NCBI RefSeq assembly: GCF_024166365.1
Contig: NC_064834.1
Location: 71,688,001 to 71,752,000, forward strand
Direction: 5' to 3'
DNA: 64,000 nt
From: Elephas maximus indicus
Taxonomy: Eukaryota > Chordata > Mammalia > Proboscidea > Elephantidae
The notes under the pieces are model-generated. The model did not search any database and had not been told where the DNA came from. It saw only the letters and a program-made list of their open reading frames with translations. The translations under genes and the position numbers were made by a program. Of this stretch, positions 44,091-53,520 are shown piece after piece; the stretch's first letter is position 1, and the number at the start of each line of letters is the position of its first letter.

Positions 44091-45005
44091 AAATGTGTAT
44101 GTTGACAATACTCAGTACACAGAAGGTCAGCTCAACTGGACTGGACCAAAAGCAAAGAAGTTTCCGGGATAAACGGAATGCTTCATAGATCAGCGGAGCA
44201 AGGGCGGGGGTTTGGGGACTAGGGCTTAAGGGGACTTCTAAGTCAATTGGCAAAATAATTCTATTATGAAAACATTCTGCATCCCACTTTGAAATGTGGC
44301 GTCTGGGGTCTTAAATGCTAACAAGCGACCATCTAAAATGCATCAATTGGTCTCAACCCACCTGGATCAAAGGAGAATGAAGAACACCAAGGTCCCATGA
44401 TAACTATGAGCCCAAGAGACAGAAGGGGCCACGTGAACCAGAGACTTACATTGTCCTGAGACCAAAAGAACTAGATTGTGCCCGGCCACAACCGATGACT
44501 GCCCTGACAAGGAGCACAACAGAGAACCCCTGAGGGAGCAGGAGAACAGTGGGATGCAGACCCCAAATTCTCATAAAAAGACCAGACTTAATGGTGTCTG
44601 ACTGAGACTAGAGGAATCCCGGCAGTCATGGTCCCCAAACCTTCTGTTGGCCCAGGACAGGAACCATTCCTGGAGACAACTCATCAGACATGGAAGGGAC
44701 TGGACAATGGGAGAGAGATGCTGACGAAGAGTGAGCTACTTGTATCAGGTGGGCACTTGAGACTGTGTTGGCATCTTCTGTCTGGAGGGGAGATAGGAGG
44801 GTAGAGAGGGTTAGAAACTGGCAAAATTGACACAAAAGGAGAGACCGGAAGGAGGGAGCAGGCTGACTCATTAGGGGGAGAGTAAGTGGGAATATGGAGT
44901 AAGGTGTATATAAGCTTATATGTGACAGACTGACTTGATTTGTAAACTTTTGCTTAAAGCACAATAAAAATTATTAAAAAAAAAAAAAGAAATTGTGTAT
45001 GTTGA
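44091..45005 (+). mobile_element. Polyadenylated retroposon 'unit A', copy 2 (longest)
   Basis: Element 44106-44989 between AAATGTGTATGTTGA (44091-44105) and AAATTGTGTATGTTGA (44990-45005). It extends about 100 bp further 5' (ACTGGACCAAAAGCAAAGAA, CATAGATCAGCGGAGCAAGG) than the other copies, so 5' truncation varies. The 3' end has AAAGCACAATAAAAATTATT and a poly(A). Antisense open frames exist but share no known domain. Confidence 0.9.
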
Positions 45006-45081
45006 GTTTCAGCAGATATGTAGAATTGTCATGTTTTGTATATTTTCACCACAGTAATAATGATGATAAAATCTATCCCTG

Positions 45082-45640
45082 TCACAACCTGCATTATGCA
45101 GATGACACAACATCGCTTGCCGAAAGTGAAGAGAACTTGAAGCACTTACTGATGAAGATCAAAAACCACAGCCTTCAATGTGGATTGCAGCTCAACATAA
45201 AGAAAACAAAAATCCTCACAACTGGACCAATATGCAACATTATGATAAAAGGAGAAAAGATTGACTTTTGTCAAGGATTGCATTTTACCTGGATCCACAA
45301 TCAACACCCATGGAAGCAGCAGTCAAGAAATCAAAAGATACATTGCATTGAGCAAATTTGCTGCAAAAGACCTCTTTAAAGAGTTGAAAAGCAATAAAGT
45401 CACCTTGAAGACTAAGGTGCACCTAACCCAAGGCATGGTGTTTTCAATTACCTCATATGCATGCGAAAGGTGGAAGATGAATAAGGAGACCGAAGAAGAA
45501 TTGATGCATTTGAACTGTGCTGTTGGGGAAGAATATAGAATATACCATGGACTGTTAAAAGAAGGAACAAATCTGTCTTGAAAGAAGTTCAACCAGAACT
45601 CTCCTGAGAAGCAAGGATGGCGGGACTATATGTCACATAC
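45082..45640 (+). pseudogene. RTE LINE reverse transcriptase fragment, left part
   Basis: Encodes the end of an RTE-clade endonuclease-reverse transcriptase. YADD, the polymerase active-site motif, is at 45095-45106, followed by AESEENLKHLLMKIKNHSLQ and NIKKTKILTTGP. A frameshift near 45250-45280 moves the downstream part (STINTHGSSSQEIKRYIALS, KFAAKDLF) to another frame. The element is cut at 45640 by an LTR and continues at 46096. Non-functional. Confidence 0.92.
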
Positions 45641-46100
45641 TGTGATGGTTAAGATTGTGTGTCAACTTGATTGGACCATGATCCTCAGTGTTTATTTGTG
45701 ATCACTCCAATGATTGAATCTGCTGTGAGTAGCCAATCAGTTGAAAGGGAGTTTCCTTGGGGGTGTGGCCTGCATCTGAATATAAGCAGACTTTCCAGTT
45801 TTTTTGCGCACTCTGGGTCCTGTGGCTGCCTCCTATTCGTCTGACCTCCAGCTCTTGGGACTTGAGATCTTAGAATTCATTGATCTTCACAGACTGAGAG
45901 CAGGAACCCTGTTGTCTGACCTACTAATTCTGGGCTCGCCAGCCCCTGAGGCTACATGAATGGAGAGAAGCCTCTATCCCAATCCACGGACTTGGGATAT
46001 TCCAGCCTCTACAATCACGTGAGCCGTTTCCTTGGTATAAATATGTATGTATTTATTTATATGCTTTACTTCTCTAGAGAACCCAGCCTAAGACACATAT
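45636..46100 (+). mobile_element. Solo MLT2-like (ERVL) LTR inside RTE
   Basis: LTR 45641-46095 (455 bp), TGTGATGGTTAAGATTGTGT to TCTCTAGAGAACCCAGCCTA then AGACA. Target duplication CATAC / CATAT (45636-45640, 46096-46100), one mismatch. The RTE copy at 46887 has ACTTTGGACACGTTATC at this place, supporting the insertion point. It lacks the tandem repeat seen in the sister at 5157. Confidence 0.87.
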
Positions 46101-46337
46101 TTTGGACATGTTATCAGGAGGGATCAGTCCCTGGAGAAGGACATGATGCTTGGTAAAGTAGAGAGTCAGTGAAAAAGAAGAAGACTCTCAACAAGATGGG
46201 TTGACACAGTGGCTTCATGAATGGGCTTAAGCATAACAAAGATTGTGAAAACAGAGCAGGACCAAGCGGTGTTTCATTTTGTTGTACATAGGGTCACTAT
46301 GGGTCAGAACCAACTTGACGGCACCCAGCAACATCCC
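46096..46337 (+). mobile_element. RTE LINE 3' end, right part
   Basis: TTTTGGACATGTTATCAGGA, GGATCAGTCCCTGGAGAAGG and GACTCTCAACAAGATGGGTT, ending GGGTCACTATGGGTCAGAAC then CAACTTGACGGCACC. Completes the element interrupted at 45640; the tail is the one shared with AfroSINEs. Confidence 0.9.
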
Positions 46338-46339
46338 TG

Positions 46340-46730
46340 TAACTATGAGCATGCCAAATCTGTGGCCTCTAACTACTGCACAGTGTCCCATGATGCCCAT
46401 CCACCACATTTCACTGCATATGTCCCCTGCAATTGACACTCAGGTTGCCTCTGTTTCCCTCACAACACAAACTGCAAGCAGCAAACATTTGTATCTATGC
46501 CTTCCTCTGGGTTCACGCAAAAACATTTTTCTGAGATTACCAATGAGTGGGATTCTGCACCCCTGTGTAAACACATGCTTTGTCTGGGTAAGCCCTACCC
46601 CAATTTCTCTCCTGGGTGTCTGATTAGTTCATATTCCCTCCAGGAGAACACAGGGGTTCCTGTTATTCCACCTCCTGCCAACCCATGCATTATCCAAGTC
46701 TCTAATTTTTGCCAATAAAGATAAGTAAGA
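46340..46730 (-). mobile_element. Antisense L1, segment 1 (3' side)
   Basis: TGAGATTACCAATGAGTGGG, GTTCATATTCCCTCCAGGAG and CAACCCATGCATTATCCAAG then TTTTTGCCA follow the antisense of the L1 3' region. It continues at 47335 after an RTE plus SINE insertion. Confidence 0.65.
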
Positions 46731-46732
46731 AA

Positions 46733-47128
46733 AAATGAATAAGGAAGACTGAAGAAGAATTGATGCATTTGAATTATGGTGTTTGCGAAGAATATTAAAT
46801 ATACTATGGACTGCCAGAAGAACAAACAAGTCTGTCTTGGAAGAAGTAAAGCCAGAACGCTCTTTAGAAGTGAGGATGGTGAGACTTAGTCTCGAGTACT
46901 TTGGACACGTTATCAGGAGGGATCAGTTGCTGGAGAAGGACATCACACTTGGCAAAGTAAAGGGTCAGTGAAAAAGAGGAAGACTCTCAACAAGATGGAT
47001 TGACACAGTGGCTGCAACAATGGGCTCGAACTTAGCAACGATCATGAGGATGGCGCAGTACTGGGGATTCGTTCTGTCGTGCATGTGGTTGCTATCAGTC
47101 AGAACCTACTCAACAGCACATAACAACA
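46733..47128 (+). mobile_element. RTE LINE 3' end, second copy
   Basis: AATGAATAAGGAAGACTGAA, TACTATGGACTGCCAGAAGA, GGATCAGTTGCTGGAGAAGG, and tail GTTGCTATCAGTCAGAACCT then CAACAGCACATAACAACAAC. 5'-truncated further than the 45082 copy. Followed directly by a SINE. Confidence 0.92.
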
Positions 47129-47129
47129 A

Positions 47130-47330
47130 CGACAAGGTGCAAACGGCTAAGGGCATTACAGCTAGCCGAAAAGTTGGCGGTTCAAGCTCACCCACCGGCT
47201 CTGCAGGAGGAAGACCTGGCGATCTGCTTCCATAAAGATTACAGCCAACAAAATCCTATGGGGCAGTTGTATTCTGTCACATGGGATCACTACAGTCAGA
47301 ATCGACTTGAAGGCACCTAACAACAAAGTG
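47130..47330 (+). mobile_element. AfroSINE, longer body subtype, directly after RTE tail
   Basis: Head AAGGTGCAAACGGCTAAGGG, body GGAAGACCTGGCGATCTGCT, tail AGTCAGAATCGACTTGAAGG then CACCTAACAACAA. It begins within two bases of the RTE (AAC)n tail. Confidence 0.9.
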
Positions 47331-47787
47331 CTATCCCATTCTTATTTTAATTTGCAGTTCTCTGAATATTACTGATTTTGAGCATTTTTCATCTATCTGT
47401 TAGCCATTCAGGTTTCCTCTTCTGTGACTTGCTAATCATGTCCTGCATCCATTTTTTTTCCATGGAGTTGTCTGACTTTTTCTTGTTAATCCAGAGTTCC
47501 TTGTCTTAGATATTGCAAATATGTTTTCCTAATCTCTCATTTGTCTGTTTAGTTTGCCTATGTTGTTTTCGTTAAGCATAAAAAAGCATAGCTCTTTAAT
47601 TTTTACATAATCAGAACCATCAATTATTCACCTAATGATTTATCCATTTGAGGTCATGTTTAAGAAGTCCTTCCTCTCTCCTGTCAACGCTCTCCTTTTA
47701 TTTTCACGTTTAGTTTTCCTTCCATCCAGAGTCCACCTTGCATATGGTGTAAGGTAGGGATCTAGCTTTGTGTTTCTCTGTATACTT

Positions 47788-47945
47788 GTTACCGTCAAGC
47801 TGGTGCCAACTCATGGAGACCCTATATGGCAAGGTAGAACTACCCCACAGAGTTTCCAAAGCTGTAATCTTTACAGAAGCAGACTGCCACATAGTCTGCT
47901 TCCGTAAAGTTTATAGCCTTGGAAGCTCTATGGGGCAGTTCTGCC
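47788..47945. mobile_element. Palindromic AfroSINE: minus half joined to plus half
   Basis: 47788-47885 is the tail and body of a minus-strand AfroSINE (TTACCGTCAAGCTGGTGCCA …). After seven bases (GCCACAT) the same body follows on the plus strand (47893-47942). Arms of 50 bp (47836-47885, 47893-47942) are about 84 percent complementary, making a potential hairpin. No tRNA head is present on either side. Confidence 0.85.
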
Positions 47946-48295
47946 AGTATATTTTCTTTTGTTTAGTTCTAAGTATTTCATAATTTCCCTTATGTTTTCT
48001 CATTTTATTAATCCTGTTCAGTTGGTGTATTTGTCTGTTCTTGTTCAAATAGCATGGTTTTGTTTCTATTGCTTTGTAATATATCTTAATATCTAGTAGT
48101 GGATGTCTGTCTTCTTTTTTAGAAGTAACTTAGCTATTCATGGACCTACACTCTTCACTACATAAAATAAATCAGAAATATTCTGGAAAAAAAAATCCAA
48201 AGGGAATTTTGTTTTGGATCACACTGAAATTATGGATTAGTTTGGAGAGAATTAATATCTTCATAATTTTAAACCATCCCATTCATAAGCACGGA

Positions 48296-48347
48296 GTCGT
48301 TGTTAGGTGTCATCGAGGCAGTTCCCACTATACTGACTCTACGAATG
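48296..48347 (-). mobile_element. RTE/SINE tail remnant
   Basis: CGTTGTTAGGTGTCATCGAG then GCAGTTCCCACTATACTGAC: about 50 bp of the RTE/SINE 3' tail on the minus strand within L1. Confidence 0.7.
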
Positions 48348-49015
48348 GAGTAGCTTTCCTTTTATCCATATTTTCTTAAAATGTTATCCATAGGTATTAT
48401 ATTTTTATTAATTCCTGGATAATTTATAGTTTTTTTTGTTGCCATAATGAAGGCATATGGTCTTCCATTTTATTTTCTGATTGCTTACTGCTGGTATGGA
48501 GAAACTATCGATTTTCCTGAGTTGATCTGTGTCTTGAAAATTTCCTGAACTCTGTAATCGTTTTCTGTTGATTCCGATAGTTTTCTGTTTAGACCATATC
48601 ATGGGCAAATGACAGTTTAATATCCTCCCTCCCTATCGTCACACTGGCTCTGTTTTGTTTTCTTTTACCGCATAGAGCTGGCCAGGATCTTTGATACTAT
48701 ATTAAAGAGCAGTTATGTTTCTAACCTGAAACGGAATGAGTCCAAAGTTTCTGCGAAGCATATTGTCTTCTGTAGGCCTGGGGCATAAACCTTCATCACA
48801 ATAAGGAAGTTCTTTTCTATACGTAGTTTGCTAAGAGGTTTTATCAAAAATGGATGTCAAACTTTATATAAAAATGCTTTCTGTATATATATTGAGATGA
48901 TCGAGTGTTTTTCTCCTTTAGATTAATGTAATAACACATTTTCTGAGGTTGAACCATCTTTGCTTTTCTGGGCTAAACCCTCTGTGTCTTTTGATTTTTA
49001 TGTCCATATATTCGA

Positions 49016-49045
49016 AGGAGCCCTGGTGGCATAGTGATTAAGAGT
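49016..49045 (+). mobile_element. AfroSINE head remnant
   Basis: GGAGCCCTGGTGGCATAGTG then ATTAAGAGTTA, the first 30 bp of the tRNA-like head with an A box. The rest is missing; 49055 is the target site of the chimeric insertion. Confidence 0.8.
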
Positions 49046-49054
49046 TAGATATTC

Positions 49055-50919
49055 AAAAGTCAAATGAGGCGCAAGGGCGGGGGTCTGGGGACCATGGTTT
49101 GAGGGGACTTCTAAGTCAATTGGCTAAATCATTCTATTATGAAAACATTCTGCATCCCACTTTGAAATGTGGCGTCTGGGGTCTTAAATGCTAACAAGCG
49201 GCCATCTAAGATGCATCAATTGGTCTCAACCCTCCTGGAGCAAAGGAAAATGAAGAACACCAAGGTCACACGACTACTAAGAGCCCAAGAGACAGAAAGG
49301 GCCACATGAACCAGAGACCTACATCATCCTGAGACCAGAAGAACTAGATGGTGCCCAGCCACAATCGATAACTGCCCTGACAGGGAGCACAACAGAGAAC
49401 TCCTGAGGGAGCAGGAGATCAGTGGGATGCAGACCCCAAATTCTCATAAAAAGACCATCCTTAATGGTCTGACTGAGACTAGAGGAATCCCGGCGGCCAT
49501 GGTCCCCAGACCTTCCGTTGGCACAGGACAGGAACCATCCCCGAAGACAACTCATCAGACATGAAAGGGACTGGTCAGTGGGTGGGAGAGAGATGCTGAT
49601 GAAGAGTGAGCTAATTATATCAGGTGGACACTTGAGATTGTGTTGGCATCCCTTGTCTGGAGGGGGGATGGGAGGATAGAGAGAGAGGGAAGCTGGCAAA
49701 ATTGTCACGAAAGGAGAGACTGAAAGGGCTAACTCATTAGGGGGAGAGCAAGTGGGAGTACGGAGTAAGATGTATGTAAAATTATATGTGACAGACTGAT
49801 TGGCTTTGTAAACGTTCACTTGAAGCTTAATAAAAGTTAATAAAAAATAAAATAAAAAAAGACAAGCTAAAGACTGGGAGAAAATATCTACACACCACAA
49901 ACTGAGCAAAGGACTAGTATCTAGAATACATAAAGAACTCTCAAAACTCAACTGTAGAATAAACAATTCAATTAGAAATGAACAAAAGATACAACAGGCA
50001 TCTCACAGAAGAGAATATACAGATGGCAAACAAGCACAGAAAAAAGATGTTCAACATCATTAGCCATTAGCAAAACACAAATTAAAACCACGGTGAGATA
50101 TCAAGATATCACTACACACTTATCAGAATGGCTAAAATAAAAAATAATGACAACACCAAAGGCTGGTGAGAATACAGAGAAACTGGATCACTCAGACATT
50201 GTTGGTAGGAATGTAAAATGGAAAACACTTTGGCAGTTTCTTAAAAAAATAAACATGCAGCTACCGTATGATGCAGCAATTGTGCTCTTGGGTATTTATC
50301 CCAAAGAAATGAAAGCTTACTGTTCACGCAAAAACCCATACACAAATTTTTGTAGCAACTTTATTCATCAGAGGCAAAAACTGGAAACAATCCAGATATC
50401 CTTCAATGGGTGAATGGTTAAACAAACCATGGTACATCCACACTATGGAATACTACTCAGCAATAAAAAGGAACGAACTACCGGTACCTGCAACAATGCA
50501 GATGACTCTCCAGAGAATTTCGCTGACTGAAGAAAGCCAATTCTAAAAGGCTATGTACTGTATGATTCCATTTATATAAGATTTTTGAAATGACAACATT
50601 ATAGAAATAGAGAACAGACTAGTGGTTGCCACAGGTTAAGAAGGGGGTGGAGGTGGGAGGGAAGTAGGTGGCTATAAAAAGGCAACATGAGTGATCCTTG
50701 TGGCACTAGACATGTTCTGTATCTCGACTGTATCAATGTTGATACCCTGATTGTGATATTATACTATAGGTTTGCAAGAAGTTACCATTGGGAGTAAGTG
50801 GTTAAAGGGGATACAGGATCTGTAGGTATTATTTCTTACAAATGCATGTGAAATTTACAATGATCTCAAAATAAAAAGTTTATTTAAACTTCCATAAAAA
50901 AAAAAAAAAAGTCAAATGA
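49055..50919 (+). mobile_element. Chimeric retroposon: unit A (5') plus L1 (3') within one target duplication
   Basis: AAAAGTCAAATGA occurs at 49055-49067 and 50907-50919. Between them lie unit A copy 3 (49068-49859, including an A-rich end ATAAAATAAAAAAAG) and then L1 ORF2 end plus 3' region (49861-50895: CTAAAGACTGGGAGAAAATA, AACATCATTAGCCATTAGCA, GGAATACTACTCAGCAATAA) with a final poly(A). Only one pair of duplications flanks both parts. The insertion splits the antisense L1 between 49015 and 50920. Confidence 0.85.
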
Positions 50920-51900
50920 TCCTTTTGTCCTGCCTTCCATTGTTGGAATCAAGAATACACTAGTCTCATAAGATGACTTCTAATAGTTTCACTCTTTTTT
51001 CTATTTCCCAGAATTTTCTATTTCTTAAAGTGTTGGTAGAACTTACCTATGAAACCATTGGACCTGGGACATTTACAGAAGAAGAAAGCTTGATTACCAT
51101 TTTAATTTCGTTACTGCTTATTGGTCTATTTAATGTTTTCATTTCTTCTTATGCCAATTTGGACATTTTATATTTTTCCAGAAATGTACCCATTTCATGT
51201 AAATTTTCAAATCTATTAATGGATAGTTGTTCTTAATATTCTTTCACAATTTTTTTCTAAGTGTCTATTTTATTTCCGTCTTTCCTTCTATACATTTGTT
51301 CTTTGTTTAGTCCCTTTTTCCCCTGATCAGTCTTGCCAATTGGTGTTTTCCAATTACCACATTTTGGGTTTAATCTTCTCTATTATTTTTAGTTTCTCTT
51401 AAATTTCTTATCTTAAAAATGTATTGTTTCCCTCCTTCTTGTTTCTTTGGGTTGTTCTTTTTCCAACTTCTTGATTTGAACCCTTAGAACATTTGTTTTC
51501 AAAGGAATGTGTCTAAAGCTGTAATTTCCCTCTGAGTGCTAAGTTAGGTGTGTCTTGTAGCTTAAGGAAAACGTGGGTAGTGTATTTACTTTTGTTTAGT
51601 TCTAAGTATTTCATAATTTCCCTTATGTTTTCTCATTTTATTGCATTTTGATCAGAGAACATATCCTGTATTCAATGGGATTCTTTGGAATACAGAAGCT
51701 TCCTCTGTGATCTAATAAATGGTCATTCTCAAAAATAATGTGGTTTTATTTTTGCTGGTTATAGAATTCTATATGTATTTATTAATTTTTTAACTTAATG
51801 TATTATTCAGACCTTTTATATCTTTTCCTACCTTTAGTCTGCTCAACCTATCACTTCACGACAACTGTTTTAAAATTCCTGACCACAATTGTTGACTTAT
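50920..51900 (-). mobile_element. Antisense L1, segment 3
   Basis: TTTCTATTTCTTAAAGTGTT, ATTTTTCCAGAAATGTACCC, ATTTCATGTAAATTTTCAAA, and TAGTTTCTCTTAAATTTCTT follow antisense L1 ORF2 upstream of segment 2. No intact frame. Confidence 0.75.
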
Positions 51901-52097
51901 CCATTTCTTCCCATACAAAAAACCAGACCAAACCCGTTGCTGTAAAGCCGATTCCCACTCATAGCAACCCTTAAGGCAGAGCAGAACTGCTGCATAGGGT
52001 TTCCACGGAGCGCCTAGAGGATTTGAACTGCCGGCCTTTTGGTTAACAGCCATAGCTCTTGCCCACTACACTACCAGGGTTTCCATTTCTTTCTATA
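51901..52097 (-). mobile_element. AfroSINE, short type, with 15-bp target duplication
   Basis: SINE 51916-52082, flanked by CCATTTCTTCCCATA (51901-51915) and CCATTTCTTTCTATA (52083-52097), two mismatches. Tail CGTTGCTGTAAAGCCGATTC, head TTTTGGTTAACAGCCATAGC and ACTACACTACCAGGGTTTCC. Confidence 0.9.
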
Positions 52098-52600
52098 GTG
52101 CTGCCAATTATTGTTTTATCCATTTTGAAGATGAAATTAGCAGATAAATTTATGTTCATTATGACTATGTATGTGTTTGTATGTATTTTTGCCTTTAATT
52201 CTATTTTTCCATATATTAATATTGCTATTCCAGCTTTTTTTTTTTTTTTTTTTTTTTGGCTCACATGTGCCTAACCAAAAAACCAGCCTAGTACAGATAT
52301 TTTCATCCTCTTGCTGTTAACCTAACCAAATTCTTTTCTTTCACTACTCTTTTATTCACAAAATATTGCAGGATGTTATATTCTGTATCCAATCTGAGTA
52401 CTTTTGTCTTTGGTGAGTTTCTATGTATTATAATTACTATTACATTTGGGTTCATTTCTGCCATCTCATTTTCTTTTTTTTCCACTATTTACTGTATTTT
52501 TTCTTCTCCTTTCCTGCCTTCCATTGGATAGATCAAATTCTTCAACTGTTTAAAGGCTATGTATTCTATTTTTGTGTTCCGATAGTTGCTCCTAACTTAT
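52098..52600 (-). mobile_element. Antisense L1, segment 4 (5' side)
   Basis: Continues with GTGCTGCCAATTATTGTTTT, TCTATTTTTCCATATATTAA and TGTATCCAATCTGAGTACTT; interrupted by a T23 run at 52235-52257. The left end of L1 homology beyond 52600 is unclear. Confidence 0.65.
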
Positions 52601-53298
52601 TAACTTGGTACCTTGTGCTCATGAAACCACCTGAGGAAGGTATGCCAGCAGGGTCCATAATTGTTCCCCCCTCCTCCCCATGCATTTCTTAAATATAGCA
52701 ACACTTACATCTTGCAATGAACAAGCCAAGGGCATTGGCACACCTTCACCTGCTTCTAGTCTCCCCTGCACCCCCTTGTCCATCATCACTGGGTTCATTA
52801 TGGCTCCAATTTGAGTTCTGAATTGTTCTGGATGTCAACACTGGTAGTATTGGGGACATGCATAAGTCTCTCTTCTGGAGGTTGATGGCTTCAGCAACAC
52901 TTCTCTGGGCACTTCTTTCTCTACAGAAAGAAATGTTAAAGTGCGTTCTTTGGAGAATGAGCTGCCTTCTCCTGGTAGAGTATGCTGTGGTGGTTGACTC
53001 CCAGGCAATTAACAAAAATAAACTTTACCACATGGATGAACATCACATTACCACAAACAGCACTTCAGCCTTGGAAACCTCATGAGTGAGAAGGGAATAT
53101 TTCACCATTGTCCCACAGACAAGCAATCCCACCTCATTGCTTGAGAATAGCTAAGAGTGTTGTTTGCCCAAAGTTCCAGGCCACCCTTTTCAGAACCTAT
53201 GCTTATAAAGGCACCTATGTTTATAAAGGGCTGTAAATAGAAGGTGCGTCTAAAGCGAGTATACATAAACCAAGTCATGCCCATAGCACATGAGTTCG
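52601..53298. other. Unassigned DNA
   Basis: Possibly more decayed L1. No gene recognised. Confidence 0.35.
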
Positions 53299-53469
53299 CA
53301 CATGTATATAAACCATTGCAATCAAATCAATTCCAACTCTTAGAAACCCTATCGGACAGAGTAGAATATAGGGTTTCCAAGGAGCAGCTGGTGGATTCAA
53401 ACCGCCGACCTTTTGGTTAGCAGCTGAGTTCTTAACCAGTGTGCCCCCGGGGCTCCTCACATATGTATA
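53299..53469 (-). mobile_element. AfroSINE, short type
   Basis: SINE 53309-53457, minus strand: tail TTGCAATCAAATCAATTCCA, body GTTTCCAAGGAGCAGCTGGT, head TTTTGGTTAGCAGCTGAGTT and GTGCCCCCGGGGCTCC. Flanks CACATGTATA and CACATATGTATA suggest an eroded target duplication. Confidence 0.88.
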
Positions 53470-53482
53470 CTATAGTATAAAA

Positions 53483-53520
53483 CAAAAACTAATCCCGTTG
53501 CCATTGAGTTGGATCCAGTA
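53483..53520 (-). mobile_element. SINE tail remnant
   Basis: AAACTAATCCCGTTGCCATT then GAGTTGGATCC: about 35 bp of an AfroSINE tail on the minus strand. Confidence 0.65.

Larger units (their letters stand above)
47335..49015 (-). mobile_element. Antisense L1, segment 2 (ORF2 region)
   Basis: TTATTTTAATTTGCAGTTCT, CACCTTGCATATGGTGTAAG (antisense of the CACACCATATGCAA motif), TCTTTGATACTATATTAAAG, TTGAACCATCTTTGCTTTTC: antisense L1 ORF2 in order, heavily decayed. It contains a palindromic SINE (47788) and a small RTE tail (48296). Confidence 0.85.

Noticed and set aside
45082..45640. Functional reverse transcriptase gene
   Set aside because: YADD is present, but the frame shifts, an LTR interrupts it, and the endonuclease and upstream RT motifs are missing. 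The same holds for 55236-56228.
49319..49966. 215-residue minus-strand open frame
   Set aside because: Lies antisense to retroposon unit A and into the L1 part. The other two copies have shorter, unrelated-looking antisense frames, so it is not conserved.
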